DNA of 64,000 nucleotides from positions 620,001 to 684,000 of the forward strand of contig NZ_JGZD01000009.1 in the NCBI RefSeq assembly GCF_000741645.1, read 5' to 3'. Origin of the DNA: Bifidobacterium minimum. GTDB taxonomy: Bacteria; Actinomycetota; Actinomycetes; Actinomycetales; Bifidobacteriaceae. Position 1 is the stretch's first letter, and every line of letters starts with the position of its first letter. Both the position numbers and the translations under genes were made by a program. Of this stretch, positions 38,012 to 47,002 are shown piece by piece. The notes under the pieces are model-generated. The model was not told the DNA's origin. It worked only from the letters and a program-made list of their open reading frames with translations, and did not search any database.

Positions 38012-38767
38012 ATGATCGACACCGCGTTGATCGACACCACGTCCGCCGCCGACACTACGTCCGTCGCCGACACCACGTCCGCCACGGCATCGGCATCCGT
38101 GCCCGGGTCCACGATGGCATATCCGGAATCGCGCGTGACGCCGTCCTCCCCGCCCACGGACGTCGTCTTCGATTTCTGCGGGGTTCTTCTCGATTGGAGA
38201 TGCGACGCGTGTCTGCGCGGACACTGGCCGGACGATCTGGTCGATCGGATATGCGCCGACGACGATCCGTACGGCTTCTTCGAGTATGAGGGACGCATGG
38301 ACCAGGGGCAGGACTACGCGCGGGTTCTGAAGGACTACGAAACCGAATTCGGCGCCGATATGGCGCGGGTATTCGCGTACTACATCGAGCATTACGCCGA
38401 CTCGTTGCCCCGCCTGATACCGGGCATGGAGCAGCTGCTGCGGGATCTGCGCGAGCGGGGCATCGGCGTGTGGGGACTGACCAACTGGGCCAGGGAGACG
38501 TTCCCCGTCGCCTTCGAGAAGTTCCCCGTGCTCGCGGAGCTGCTGCGGGGGACCGTCGTGTCCGGCCGTGAGCGCGTGTACAAACCCCAGCGGGCCATCT
38601 ACGATCTGACTGTCTCGCGGTTCCGTCTCGACCCGGCCCGCTGCCTGTTCCTCGACGACACTCCCCGCAACGTCGAGGGAGCCCGTGCCTGCGGGATGAT
38701 GGCATGCGTATTCACCGACGCGTCGGCGGCCCGTCGTGAGATGCGTCTGCTGGGCGTCGACGTGTGA
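38012..38767 (+). CDS. HAD family hydrolase (haloacid dehalogenase/epoxide hydrolase-like subgroup)
   Basis: A phosphatase-type HAD enzyme, 251 residues from ATG 38012. Motif I is VFDFCGVLLDW near 51 (Asp nucleophile; the second Asp of the usual DxD is Cys, as in some subfamilies), motif II GLTNWARETFP near 153, the Lys motif VYKPQRAIYDL near 187 and motif IV CLFLDDTPRNVEGARA near 206. GGAGG lies 10 bases before ATG 38012; an ATG at 37886 overlapping the nnr stop is the alternative start. The N-terminus holds three DTTSxA repeats. Substrate unknown. Confidence 0.85.
   Translation: MIDTALIDTTSAADTTSVADTTSATASASVPGSTMAYPESRVTPSSPPTDVVFDFCGVLLDWRCDACLRGHWPDDLVDRICADDDPYGFFEYEGRMDQGQDYARVLKDYETEFGADMARVFAYYIEHYADSLPRLIPGMEQLLRDLRERGIGVWGLTNWARETFPVAFEKFPVLAELLRGTVVSGRERVYKPQRAIYDLTVSRFRLDPARCLFLDDTPRNVEGARACGMMACVFTDASAARREMRLLGVDV
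38033..38086. repeat. Three 18-bp tandem repeats at the HAD gene 5' end
   Basis: Each unit encodes Asp-Thr-Thr-Ser-(Ala/Val)-(Ala/Thr), giving a flexible acidic/Thr-rich N-terminal arm before the catalytic domain. The frame is preserved. Confidence 0.85.
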
Positions 38768-38866
38768 GGCGTCGCCCGTGGATGTCGGCGAGCGGGGACG
38801 CCGCCGGCGGGACGGGGACCCCGATGGTGGAATGGACGTTTCGCTGCGGGCGTCGCGCATATAGCC

Positions 38867-38872
38867 TAATCT
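38867..38872 (+). promoter_or_regulatory. Probable -10 box of a leaderless lysR mRNA
   Basis: TAATCT ends six bases before the LysR ATG and there is no Shine-Dalgarno, so the mRNA probably begins at the start codon. The -35 region is poor. Confidence 0.5.
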
Positions 38873-38878
38873 TGGCCT

Positions 38879-39802
38879 ATGACATTGCTGCAGCTCAAAT
38901 ACATCGTGAAGATCGTGGAATGCGGATCCATGAACGAGGCGTCGCATGAGTTGTACATATCCCAGCCCGCGTTGAGCTCATCCGTCAAGGAATTGGAGAA
39001 CGAGCTCGGAATCGAGATATTCACGCGGTCCTCCCAGGGCATCACGCTGACGGTCGATGGCGCGGAGTTCATGTCCTATGCCAGGCAGGTTCTTGATCAG
39101 GCCGCGCTTCTGGAGGATCGGTACAAGAGCTCCCGTCCCCGCAAGCAGCTGTGCAGCGTGTCCACGCAGCACTACATGTTCGCCGTCGAAGCGTTCGTCG
39201 AGATGATCGGCTCCACCCATTCGGACGAGTACGAGTTCACCATCCGCGAGACGAGGACGCAGGACATCATCTCCCAGGTGGCGTCCATGCTTTCGGAGAT
39301 CGGCATCATCTACCTCTCCGATTTCAATAAGGATGTGCTGGGCAAGCTTCTCCGGGAGAAGCATCTGGAGTTCCACCCACTGTTCAGGGCGGGTCTGCAT
39401 GTGTTCATCTCACGCGACAATCCCCTTGCCGGCCGTCGTCAGGTGACGATGGACGATCTGCGGCCCTATCCGTTCATCAAATACGAGCAGGGCGAGAAGG
39501 GCAGCTTCTACTTCGCGGAGGAGGCCGTGTGGCCGGAGTACTCCCCCAAGCAGATCACCGTCACCGACAGGGCGACGATCCTCAACTTCATCATCGGGCT
39601 CAACGGCTACACGGTCTGCACGGGCATAGACAACGGCGACCTCAACAACGAGAAGATCGTCACCGTGCCCCTGCAGTCCGACGAGACGATGCTCGTGGGA
39701 TGGATCAGCCATGAACGTTCACGCCTGTCCTCCTCGGCGCAGATGTACGTGGAGAAGCTCCGCGAGGTTCTGACGGCCCATGGGTATGATCTGATCGACT
39801 GA
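38879..39802 (+). CDS. LysR family transcriptional regulator
   Basis: A 307-residue regulator. The N-terminal winged helix-turn-helix is clear: MTLLQLKYIVKIVECGSMNEAS, then LYISQPALSSSVKELENELG and FTRSSQGITLT. The effector domain runs from about residue 90, with IKYEQGEKGSFYF near 200 and a final GWISHERSRLSS. It stands alone between a HAD gene and the convergent pyrE with only 27 bases between stops. Target genes and ligand cannot be read from the sequence. Confidence 0.92.
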   Translation: MTLLQLKYIVKIVECGSMNEASHELYISQPALSSSVKELENELGIEIFTRSSQGITLTVDGAEFMSYARQVLDQAALLEDRYKSSRPRKQLCSVSTQHYMFAVEAFVEMIGSTHSDEYEFTIRETRTQDIISQVASMLSEIGIIYLSDFNKDVLGKLLREKHLEFHPLFRAGLHVFISRDNPLAGRRQVTMDDLRPYPFIKYEQGEKGSFYFAEEAVWPEYSPKQITVTDRATILNFIIGLNGYTVCTGIDNGDLNNEKIVTVPLQSDETMLVGWISHERSRLSSSAQMYVEKLREVLTAHGYDLID

Positions 39803-39829
39803 CGGGTCGACGTTCAGCTTCTTCCGACG

Positions 39830-40573
39830 TCATCGCCCCTCGGCGCCGTATCGGGAAAGATACTCGTCCGCGCGTCGGATCAGATTCTCACCGACCACGG
39901 GATTCCCCCGGGAGTCGGTTATCGAGGCCGCCGCCGCGAAAAGCTCGCGGACGTTGGCGATGGGCAGCACGGGGAATCCGAACTCGTCCTCGACACTGCG
40001 CACCGCGGACCGTCCCGATTCGTCCGCACGTTCCATGCGGTCGACGGACAGCACAAGGCCGGCGATCCTCACGTCGGCCGCGGCCCTGAGCTTGGGGATG
40101 ACCTCTCGCACCGCCGTTCCCGCGGTCATCACGTCATCGACGAGGAGGACGTTCATGCCGTCGCGCAGCGGCATGCCGACGAAGTCGCCGCCGTCCCCGT
40201 GGTCCTTGCGCTCCTTGCGGTCGAAGGTGTATCCCACGCCGTGCAGGGGTCCGTTCAGGGCCATCGCCGTCGACACCGCCAGGGGGATGCCCTTGTACGC
40301 CGGTCCGAAGATCGTGTCGATGTCCCCATGTATCTCGCCGGATTCCCGCGCGGCCAGCACGCGCTGGGCATAGAACTCGCCGAGTCGCGCGACGAGGGAG
40401 CCGGTGTCGAATGCCCCGGCGTTGATGAAGTACGGCGAGCGGCGTCCCGACTTCAGCGTGAAGTCGCCGAACCGCAACGCCCCCGCGTCAAGAAGGAAAC
40501 GGGTGAAGCGCGCATGCGCCGTTTCCGCGCTGCCATAGTCGTTCGCAGCCGTGGTCGTGGTCGTATCGGTCAT
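39830..40573 (-). CDS. pyrE: Orotate phosphoribosyltransferase
   Basis: Orotate + PRPP to orotidine 5'-phosphate. The 247-residue protein has [22 protein letters not shown] split across residues 26-47 with [23 protein letters not shown] near 91, [10 protein letters not shown] near 117 and the PRPP signature [16 protein letters not shown] near 143. The first ~15 residues are a poly-Thr, poorly conserved stretch. The ATG at 40573 overlaps the pyrD stop as ATGA. Last gene of the pyr operon. Confidence 0.96.
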   Translation of the reverse strand: MTDTTTTTAANDYGSAETAHARFTRFLLDAGALRFGDFTLKSGRRSPYFINAGAFDTGSLVARLGEFYAQRVLAARESGEIHGDIDTIFGPAYKGIPLAVSTAMALNGPLHGVGYTFDRKERKDHGDGGDFVGMPLRDGMNVLLVDDVMTAGTAVREVIPKLRAAADVRIAGLVLSVDRMERADESGRSAVRSVEDEFGFPVLPIANVRELFAAAASITDSRGNPVVGENLIRRADEYLSRYGAEGR

Positions 40574-41532
40574 CTCCAGGTTCCTCCATTCGCCAGTCGA
40601 CGCGCCAGTTCGGGCCGTGAGTCGAGCAGATCGTCGAGTTCGCGCGCCACCCTCAGCGGCGCAGTGGGATCGTACAGGGCAGCCGCCCCCACCTCCACGG
40701 CATTGGCGCCTGCATACAGATACTCCAGAGCCTTCTCCCCCGAATCGATTCCGCCTATGCCGATCAGCGGGATCGTGGGAAGCGCCTGACGCACGCGCCA
40801 GACGAATCCCAGGGCGATGGGGAATATGCAGGGGCCTGACACGCCTCCGGTACGGTTCGCCAGAATGGGCTCGCCCGTTCGAATGTCGATTCGCATGCCG
40901 ACGATGGTGTTGATCAGGCTCAGCGCGTCCGCCCCCGAATCGACGGCCGCCCTGGCGATGGGAACGATGTCGGTCACGTTCGGGGAGAGCTTGACGGTCA
41001 TCGGCTTGTCGGTGAGCCCGCGGAGCCGGACGATCAGACGTCCCAGCGCCACGGCATCGCTTCCCACGCTCATCCCGCCGTGACTGACGTTGGGGCAGCT
41101 CACGTTGATCTCCAGCATGTCCGCGGGAGAATCGTTCATCTTCGCGACGACCTCGGCGTAGTCGTCATCGCTGTGTCCCGCCACGTTGGTCACCACCGTG
41201 GCCCCCAGCTCCTTGAGCTTGGGCAGTTCGTCCACAAGATAATGGTCCACGCCGGGGTTCTGCAGACCGACGGAATTAACCGTTCCCGCTGGCGTCTCGG
41301 CGGTACGGGGAGACGGATTCCCCTCCCATGGAACGGGCGAGACCCCTTTGGTGCTGATGGCGCCCATCTGGCTCACGTCGTAGAACCATCGGCAGGCGGC
41401 CAGCTGGAACGTTCCCGACGCCGTCCCCACCGGGTTCTTCCACGGGACGCCCGCCACGATGGTGGGATGCCTCCACTGATGCGGTTCCAGAACATTCATC
41501 GATCGATCCGATTCCCGATCGTGCCCCCTCAT
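40570..41532 (-). CDS. pyrD: Dihydroorotate dehydrogenase, class 1B catalytic subunit
   Basis: FMN enzyme oxidising dihydroorotate; class 1B uses PyrK to pass electrons to NAD. Seen in the 320-residue protein: [13 protein letters not shown] near 31, [18 protein letters not shown] near 58, catalytic-loop [12 protein letters not shown] near 138 (Cys) and the FMN phosphate site [17 protein letters not shown] near 268. The ATG at 41532 is chosen for its GGAAGGAG 7 bases upstream; extension to 41613 would add a low-complexity stretch. Preceded by pyrK, as the class predicts. Confidence 0.94.
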   Translation of the reverse strand: MRGHDRESDRSMNVLEPHQWRHPTIVAGVPWKNPVGTASGTFQLAACRWFYDVSQMGAISTKGVSPVPWEGNPSPRTAETPAGTVNSVGLQNPGVDHYLVDELPKLKELGATVVTNVAGHSDDDYAEVVAKMNDSPADMLEINVSCPNVSHGGMSVGSDAVALGRLIVRLRGLTDKPMTVKLSPNVTDIVPIARAAVDSGADALSLINTIVGMRIDIRTGEPILANRTGGVSGPCIFPIALGFVWRVRQALPTIPLIGIGGIDSGEKALEYLYAGANAVEVGAAALYDPTAPLRVARELDDLLDSRPELARRLANGGTWR

Positions 41533-41671
41533 GCCACGGCTCCTTCCGTCGTCGTCCATGTCGTCTCTCATGCCGTTCGTCCCGTTCGTTCTGTTCGTCC
41601 CGTCGTCCGCCACGTTGCCTTCCTCACCGTCCGCCTCCTATGCCATCTATGCCGTCGAGGTGGCCCCCCAT

Positions 41672-42499
41672 TCAGGCCTCGATCCCCCACCCGAGCTGCT
41701 CGGTGGTGAAAACCGGGCCATCCGAACACACCTTGAGACGCCCCTGTGCCGTGTCGACGGTGCACACCACGCATGTGCCATAGCCGCAGCCCATTCTGGA
41801 CTCCAGACTGAACTGGGCCGCTATGGAATGCCGTCTTGCCCAGGCGGCGACGGCCTTCATCATCGGCGTGGGGCCGCAGGACAGGATTACGGGCGGCAGC
41901 CCGTCATCGTCGAGGGAATCCTCAAGCCGGTCGAGCAAAGTGATGACGTTTCCCTCCGCGTTGGTGATGCTGGTGGCGCGTCCGACGAACGGGGAGACTA
42001 TGGGATCGGCGAAGCGCGCGTCGCGATAGCCGAACACCGAGGTGACGCTCACGTCGTCGCGGCCGCTGAGATGCTGGGCCGCATAGATCAGCGGCGGGAC
42101 TCCCAGCCCTCCGCCCACAAGAAGATAATGGGCGCCTGCGCGCAGGTCATAGGATTTCCCGAGCGGCCCCATCACGTCGATCCCGTCTCCGGCGCGCAGA
42201 TGGGAGAATTCCTCGGTCCCCTTCCCCACGACCGCGTATATGACCGACACCTCGTCTCCATCGGTGGAGCACACGCCCAGAGGTCGGGGCATCAGACGGA
42301 GGGGATTGGACGAGTAGAGGGTGACGAACTGCGCGGGCTTCGCGTGCCGAGCGATGTAGTCGTCGCGGAAGGTCAGCCGGTAGACGCCCTGCGTGAGGCG
42401 TTCGGAGGAGACGACCTCGGCATGCCGGCGTCCGGGGAACCGTCCGGCGTCCGTGGCACGGCTGGTGACGTCGTATGCACTGGCGGTTGTGTGTGGCAT
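41672..42499 (-). CDS. pyrK: Dihydroorotate dehydrogenase electron transfer subunit
   Basis: Binds FAD and a [2Fe-2S] cluster and links PyrD to NAD. The 275-residue protein has an FAD-binding barrel (RLMPRPLGVCS near 69), the NAD-binding HYLLVGGGLGVPPLIYA near 123, and a C-terminal cluster with the Cys pattern MGCGYGTCVVCTV plus a final Cys in LKVCSDGP. AGAGGA lies about 10 bases before ATG 42499. All four cluster cysteines are present. Confidence 0.94.
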   Translation of the reverse strand: MPHTTASAYDVTSRATDAGRFPGRRHAEVVSSERLTQGVYRLTFRDDYIARHAKPAQFVTLYSSNPLRLMPRPLGVCSTDGDEVSVIYAVVGKGTEEFSHLRAGDGIDVMGPLGKSYDLRAGAHYLLVGGGLGVPPLIYAAQHLSGRDDVSVTSVFGYRDARFADPIVSPFVGRATSITNAEGNVITLLDRLEDSLDDDGLPPVILSCGPTPMMKAVAAWARRHSIAAQFSLESRMGCGYGTCVVCTVDTAQGRLKVCSDGPVFTTEQLGWGIEA

Positions 42500-42569
42500 G
42501 GTTCGATGGTCCTCTCCCTAGATTTCGTGGTGTCTGCTGCGTGTCGTCGTCCGCGTCATTCGACCATCG

Positions 42570-43535
42570 TCATGCGAGCGCGGCCCTGATCTCGTCCCGC
42601 ATCGAGATGGCCGCTTCGCGGGCGCAGCGGGATACGACGGCGAGGATCTCCTCCACGCCCATGGACGGGTCGAGCGTCTGCCCGTGCCGCCACGCTCCGA
42701 TGATCCCCCGGGATGAGTTGACGATCGCCCCCGATCCCCGATCATCGAACATGGGGGCGATGTCATGGGCCGTGCCGCCCTGGGCGCCGTATCCCGGCAC
42801 AAGGAAGAACGTGTGGGGCATGCGGCGGCGCAGGCGGGCGCCTTCGTCGCTGTGCGTGGCGCCGACGACGGCGCCCAGACGCGAGTATCCGTGATCCCCT
42901 ATGGTGTCGCTCCCCCAGTCGGACACGAGGTCGGCGACGTGTTCGTACAGACGATGTCCGTCCTGGAGAAGGCATTCCTGGACGTCGTCGCTGGAGGGGT
43001 TCGACGTGCGCACCAGAGCGAATGCGTCCTTGTCGTGGTCGCGTGCGGCCGTGACGAAGGGGATGATGCCGTCCGATCCCAGATAGGGATTGACGGTCAC
43101 CGCATCCTCATGCCACACGTCGATGGCGTCGCCGCCCGGACTGACGGGCAGCCCGGACAGATGCGCGGCGTACGCCTGGGCCGTGGATCCGATGTCCCCG
43201 CGTTTGACGTCACCGATGACGTACAACCCTCTGCTCCTCGCATAGCCGCAGGTCATGGCGTAGGCATCGAGACCCGCGGGACCCAGAGCCTCGTACATGG
43301 CGATCTGCGGCTTGACCGCGGGAACCACGTCCGCGATCGCGTCGATGATGGCCCGGTTGAACTCCATGTATGCCACGGCCAGTCTTTCGGTCGGAAGCTC
43401 CGACGCGTCGACCTCCCGGGCGACCTCCGGCTCAAGCGCCGTGACAAGGCAGTCGGGAACGACGTGGGGTGTGGGGTCGAGTCCGACCACGCTCGGGTTG
43501 TCCGCGGCCTCTATCGCGTCGATAAGACGATCCAT
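42570..43535 (-). CDS. pyrF: Orotidine 5'-phosphate decarboxylase (type 2)
   Basis: Final step to UMP. The 321-residue protein belongs to the longer type 2 subfamily, with SVVGLDPTPHVVPD near 14, VKPQIAMYEALGPAG near 73 and the catalytic VIGDVKRGDIGSTAQAY near 104 (Asp-Lys-Asp array), then LVPGYGAQGG near 240. The upstream gap to pyrC is 86 bases of tandem repeat. Part of the pyrBICFKDE cluster. Confidence 0.95.
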   Translation of the reverse strand: MDRLIDAIEAADNPSVVGLDPTPHVVPDCLVTALEPEVAREVDASELPTERLAVAYMEFNRAIIDAIADVVPAVKPQIAMYEALGPAGLDAYAMTCGYARSRGLYVIGDVKRGDIGSTAQAYAAHLSGLPVSPGGDAIDVWHEDAVTVNPYLGSDGIIPFVTAARDHDKDAFALVRTSNPSSDDVQECLLQDGHRLYEHVADLVSDWGSDTIGDHGYSRLGAVVGATHSDEGARLRRRMPHTFFLVPGYGAQGGTAHDIAPMFDDRGSGAIVNSSRGIIGAWRHGQTLDPSMGVEEILAVVSRCAREAAISMRDEIRAALA

Positions 43536-43566
43536 GTGCTGCCGTTTCCTCTCTTGGTGTCGTTCT

Positions 43567-43624
43567 GGCGGTGTCGTGCCGGCGGTGTCGTGCCGGGTGG
43601 TTCGGGGTCAGTCGTTCGGGGTCA
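43567..43624. repeat. 14-bp period repeats between pyrC and pyrF, reaching the pyrC stop
   Basis: Two exact copies of GGCGGTGTCGTGCC (43567-43594), then two copies of GTTCGGGGTCA with 14-base spacing (43600-43610 and 43614-43624). The last three bases of the second copy form the pyrC stop codon. Confidence 0.85.
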
Positions 43625-45064
43625 ATGGGTGAGCGCGCAGTACACCAGACGCGATCCGATGATGGTGGCCATCGCCCGTCCGGTGACGGTCCATCCGTCG
43701 AAGGGGGTGTTGCGGGCTCTGGACCGGAAGCGTGCGGCATCGATGGTCCAGGGGTGCGAGACGTCCAGAATCGTGAGATCAACGGCCTCGGGATGCTCGA
43801 CGTGGGAGAGGTCGAGCACGCGATGCGTGGCGCAGGGACTTGAGGTGGTGAGCAGCGCCGCCACATCGGTGGACGCATGACCCATCAGATGATTGGGTGC
43901 GAGGGACATGAGCTCGATCAGCCGCGCGTCGTCGATGTATCCTCCCCCGACGAGCACCGTGCGGCAGACTCCATAGGCGGTCTCCAGCCCGATCACCCCG
44001 TTGGGCGCGTCGAGCATGCCCCCGCCCTTCTGCTCCACGGTGTGCGGCGCATGGTCGGTGGCGATCATGTCCACCGTCCCATCGGCGACGGCGGCGATGG
44101 TTGCCTGACGGTCCGCGGCCGATCTGAGGGGAGGGTTCATCTTGGCCAATGGGCCGTATTTCTCCACGTCCTCATCGCACAGGGCCAGATAGTGTGGTGC
44201 GGTCTCGCAGGTTATGGGAACGCCCTGGGACTTGGCCTCGCGGATGAGGTCGAAGGATCTCGCCGTGCTCACGTGCTGAAGATGGATATGGGCTCCGGTG
44301 CGCCGGGCCGCGTCGATGTCGCGTTCGATGATGGACGTCTCTGTCTCGGGGGGTATCCCCTCGAATCCCAGCCGTCGACTGACCTCGCCGTCGGTCATGA
44401 CGCCGGAGTCATGATGCTCGCAATGATCCGATATGGGGATCCCCGCGGCCAGGGCATTCGCCATCGTCGCGTCGAGGAGGGCGTCCGGAACCGTCGCCCC
44501 ATCGTCGCTGATCGCCCTGATGGGATGATCGAGCGCGGCCGCGCCGTCCCGTGCGTCCCGCGTGGCGGAAGAGGGCGGGACCAGATACCGCGACCAGTCG
44601 GAAAGCCGTGTCGGCTCCCTCCCCTGGCGTCCCAGGGACGCGCACACGGTCAGGTCGTAGCGCACGGGAAGAGGATGATGGGTCCTCTCGTAGGTTTCGA
44701 GGTAATCCAGCACGGTGTCGCACCCCTGGCTGCGCACCTCGTCAGCGCCGGTCATGCCGTCTCGGACGGTGGTGCCATCCGCCGCGGGGAGGGTGTTGGG
44801 CATGACCAGGACACGGGTGTATCCGCCGGCGGCCGCGGCGCGGGCCCCAGTCTCCATCGTCTCCTTGTCGGTCTGTCCGGGATCGCGGAAATGCACGTGG
44901 GGATCGGCGAGTCCGGGAGCCACCGTGAGATCCGAGGCGTCGATCACCGAGTCCCGGCCCATGGGGGTGTCGAGCATCGCGCGCTCGGCGTCCACGCCGG
45001 GCAGAACGAGGTCGATGCGCTCGCCGGTGTTCCACACGCGGATGTCCGTCAGAGTTATGCCCAT
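43622..45064 (-). CDS. pyrC: Dihydroorotase (type I)
   Basis: Closes carbamoyl aspartate to dihydroorotate. The 480-residue amidohydrolase has LADPHVHFRDPGQTDKET near 53 (metal His pair), PNTLPAADGTT near 89, HCEHHDSGVM near 212 and IATDHAPHTVEQ near 331 (Asp and His). ATG 45064 starts MGITLTDIRVW, two bases after the pyrI stop; the 36-residue ORF extension runs into pyrI and is rejected. It is longer than the usual ~430 residues, with an insertion near 165-190. Confidence 0.94.
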   Translation of the reverse strand: MGITLTDIRVWNTGERIDLVLPGVDAERAMLDTPMGRDSVIDASDLTVAPGLADPHVHFRDPGQTDKETMETGARAAAAGGYTRVLVMPNTLPAADGTTVRDGMTGADEVRSQGCDTVLDYLETYERTHHPLPVRYDLTVCASLGRQGREPTRLSDWSRYLVPPSSATRDARDGAAALDHPIRAISDDGATVPDALLDATMANALAAGIPISDHCEHHDSGVMTDGEVSRRLGFEGIPPETETSIIERDIDAARRTGAHIHLQHVSTARSFDLIREAKSQGVPITCETAPHYLALCDEDVEKYGPLAKMNPPLRSAADRQATIAAVADGTVDMIATDHAPHTVEQKGGGMLDAPNGVIGLETAYGVCRTVLVGGGYIDDARLIELMSLAPNHLMGHASTDVAALLTTSSPCATHRVLDLSHVEHPEAVDLTILDVSHPWTIDAARFRSRARNTPFDGWTVTGRAMATIIGSRLVYCALTH

Positions 45065-45066
45065 GG

Positions 45067-45486
45067 TCAGAGCTTCGCCTCCTCGTCGCAGTAGTCGCAC
45101 CGGTACTCCTGACGTTCGGAGTGCGCCAGATGGAAGCGCTGATGGATTCCGGGCTCCGTCGTCGTCACGCATCGGGGATTCACGCAGGTGATCACGTCGA
45201 CGACGTGCTCGGGAGACTTCGGCTTGGATTTGCGCACGATTCTGCCTCCGCGCACGATGTCGACCGTCGCCTGACGCGCCACGAAGCCCAGCACGTCCAG
45301 ATCGATGTCCGCGTCATCCTCGATTTTGATGATGTCCTTGCTTCCGAAGCGGCGGCTGGACGCGTTCATGATCAGAGCCAGACGCGTGGTCGAGGGATTG
45401 ATGCGCAGATACCGCAGAACCGTCAGTGCCGTTCCCGCCGGCACGTGGTCGATGATCACGCCATCGCGGATGCTGGTGACCTCCAT
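45067..45486 (-). CDS. pyrI: Aspartate carbamoyltransferase regulatory subunit
   Basis: Confers nucleotide feedback on PyrB. The 139-residue protein has the N-terminal nucleotide-binding domain (GTALTVLRYLRI near 18) and a C-terminal zinc domain with four Cys: CVNPRC near 101 and CDYC near 131, the usual C-x4-C and C-x2-C pattern. The ATG overlaps the pyrB stop by one base (TGATG), so the two are coupled. Its presence implies a regulated holoenzyme as in enterics. Confidence 0.95.
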   Translation of the reverse strand: MEVTSIRDGVIIDHVPAGTALTVLRYLRINPSTTRLALIMNASSRRFGSKDIIKIEDDADIDLDVLGFVARQATVDIVRGGRIVRKSKPKSPEHVVDVITCVNPRCVTTTEPGIHQRFHLAHSERQEYRCDYCDEEAKL

Positions 45487-46511
45487 CAGATTCCCACCTT
45501 TCCCGACAGTGGACGCGCGGGTTCGTACCCGGCGAGATCGTCGCCCACCACCATGCTCTCCAACGCCATGCGCACGAGCATGCCGTTGCGCACCTGATCG
45601 AAGTACGCCGCGCGTGGATCGGAGTCGACCTCGACGGCTATCTCGTTGACGCGGGGAAGGGGATGGAGCACGGCCATGTCCGGCTTCGACATCGCGAGCT
45701 TCGCCTCGTCGAGGATGTAGGTGTCGCGCAGGCGCAGGTAGTCGTCCTCGTTGAAGAAGCGCTCCTTCTGGACCCTCGTCATGTAGAGGACGTCGAGATC
45801 GCCGATAACCGCCGTGAGATCCCGCACCTCCGTGTATGAGCATGAGGGCGTCGCGTCGATGCGGTCGAGAACGTACTGGGGCGTCGTGAGCTCCTCCGGG
45901 CTGATGAGGACGAAGTGCACGTCTCCGAACCGGCACAGCGTCTCGATGAGGGAGTGCACCGTGCGACCGAAGGTCAGATCGCCGCATAGGCCGACGGTGA
46001 GGTCGGTGATCCTTCCGAAGCGGGACCGCAGCGTCGCGAGATCCGCCAGAGTCTGGGTGGGATGCATGTGTCCGCCGTCCCCGGCGTTGATGACCGGAAC
46101 CCGTGACGCCTCGGCGGCCACCAGGGCCGCCCCCTCCTTGGGGTGTCTGATCGCCACCACGTCGGCGTAGTTCGACACCGTCTTGAGGGTGTCGCTGATG
46201 GACTCGCCCTTGGTCACCGAGGCCAGCTGGGCGCCGGCGAAGCCGATGACCTTCCCTCCCAGACGAAGCATCGCGGTTTCGAAGCTCAGGCGCGTGCGGG
46301 TGCTGGGCTCGTAGAACAGCGTCGCCAGGACACGGCCATCGCATGTGTGGGACACCTCGGCGCGGTGGGCGTCGATGTATCCCGCCCTGTCAAGGATGTC
46401 CTGGATGTCAGTGGTGGACATGTCGTCGAGCGTGACGATGCTATGCCCTTCCAGAGAGCTTGTGGAACGGGGTGTCACGCGAGGGGACTCGCTAGGGATT
46501 TCAGCGGACAT
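45486..46511 (-). CDS. pyrB: Aspartate carbamoyltransferase catalytic subunit
   Basis: First committed pyrimidine step: aspartate + carbamoyl phosphate. The 341-residue protein has the carbamoyl-phosphate loop FYEPSTRTRLSFETAM near 67, SVTKGESISDT near 97 and HPLPRVNEIAVEVD near 284. AAAGG precedes the ATG. It heads pyrB-I-C-F-K-D-E. The 74-base upstream gap shows no attenuator or PyrR-like hairpin that I can recognise; feo genes read into it from upstream. Confidence 0.97.
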   Translation of the reverse strand: MSAEIPSESPRVTPRSTSSLEGHSIVTLDDMSTTDIQDILDRAGYIDAHRAEVSHTCDGRVLATLFYEPSTRTRLSFETAMLRLGGKVIGFAGAQLASVTKGESISDTLKTVSNYADVVAIRHPKEGAALVAAEASRVPVINAGDGGHMHPTQTLADLATLRSRFGRITDLTVGLCGDLTFGRTVHSLIETLCRFGDVHFVLISPEELTTPQYVLDRIDATPSCSYTEVRDLTAVIGDLDVLYMTRVQKERFFNEDDYLRLRDTYILDEAKLAMSKPDMAVLHPLPRVNEIAVEVDSDPRAAYFDQVRNGMLVRMALESMVVGDDLAGYEPARPLSGKVGI

Positions 46512-46585
46512 TGCGCACCTTTCCGAATAAGGTGGCCGTTGCGTTGCGACCTAGCCAACTTTAGGCCGATACGATGACAACGCAG

Positions 46586-47002
46586 TCAGCTCGCGCGGCG
46601 CAGCGACGAGACGGCCTTCCGCAGCAGCGCGAGGACGGATCGGAACCACCGGCGCGTGACGTCCGAGGACCGGGATGACGGAGGGCTCAGAGGACATCCC
46701 GCGCATATGAGCGACCCCGGGTCGGGCGAGCAGGATCCCCATGAGCATGGAGCCGATGCGTCATCCGTGGTCGGCGGCGTCGGCGATCGTCCCGTGTCGG
46801 CCGTATGCCGCGCGACCATCGCCACGAAGTCGCGTGGCAGACCGAGCCGGCGGGCGCAGGCGTCGATTCCGAAGCCGGAGGACAGCATCCGCGCTATCGC
46901 GTCGACGACGGAACCGTCAGCCGTAGGCCGCGTCGCCGATGTGTGCCGGAAGCCCCTCCTTCTCGACGTCGATTTCATCACGCCATCTCCCGTTCCCGTC
47001 AT
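46586..47002 (-). CDS. FeoC-like four-cysteine helix-turn-helix protein
   Basis: A 138-residue protein I do not find a name for. Residues about 31-63 read as a helix-turn-helix (SVVDAIARMLSSGFGIDACA then RRLGLPRDFVAMVARH). Residues 86-103 hold four Cys spaced C-x4-C-x8-C-x2-C followed by Pro, resembling the Fe-S or zinc tail of E. coli FeoC (C-x4-C-x2-C-x5-C). A basic helix ends the protein. The ATG at 47002 overlaps the feoB stop as ATGA; ATG 46978 with GGGAG 8 bases upstream is the alternative start. Position as third gene after feoA-feoB supports a FeoC role. The function is inferred. Confidence 0.65.
   Translation of the reverse strand: MTGTGDGVMKSTSRRRGFRHTSATRPTADGSVVDAIARMLSSGFGIDACARRLGLPRDFVAMVARHTADTGRSPTPPTTDDASAPCSWGSCSPDPGSLICAGCPLSPPSSRSSDVTRRWFRSVLALLRKAVSSLRRAS

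Noticed and set aside
43877-45094. 405-residue antisense frame over pyrC
   Set aside because: Shadow frame, no motifs; pyrC on the other strand is unambiguous.
45067-46344. 425-residue frame covering pyrI and part of pyrB
   Set aside because: The upstream 286 residues are a shadow of pyrB; only the final 139 residues are PyrI, starting at the TGATG overlap.
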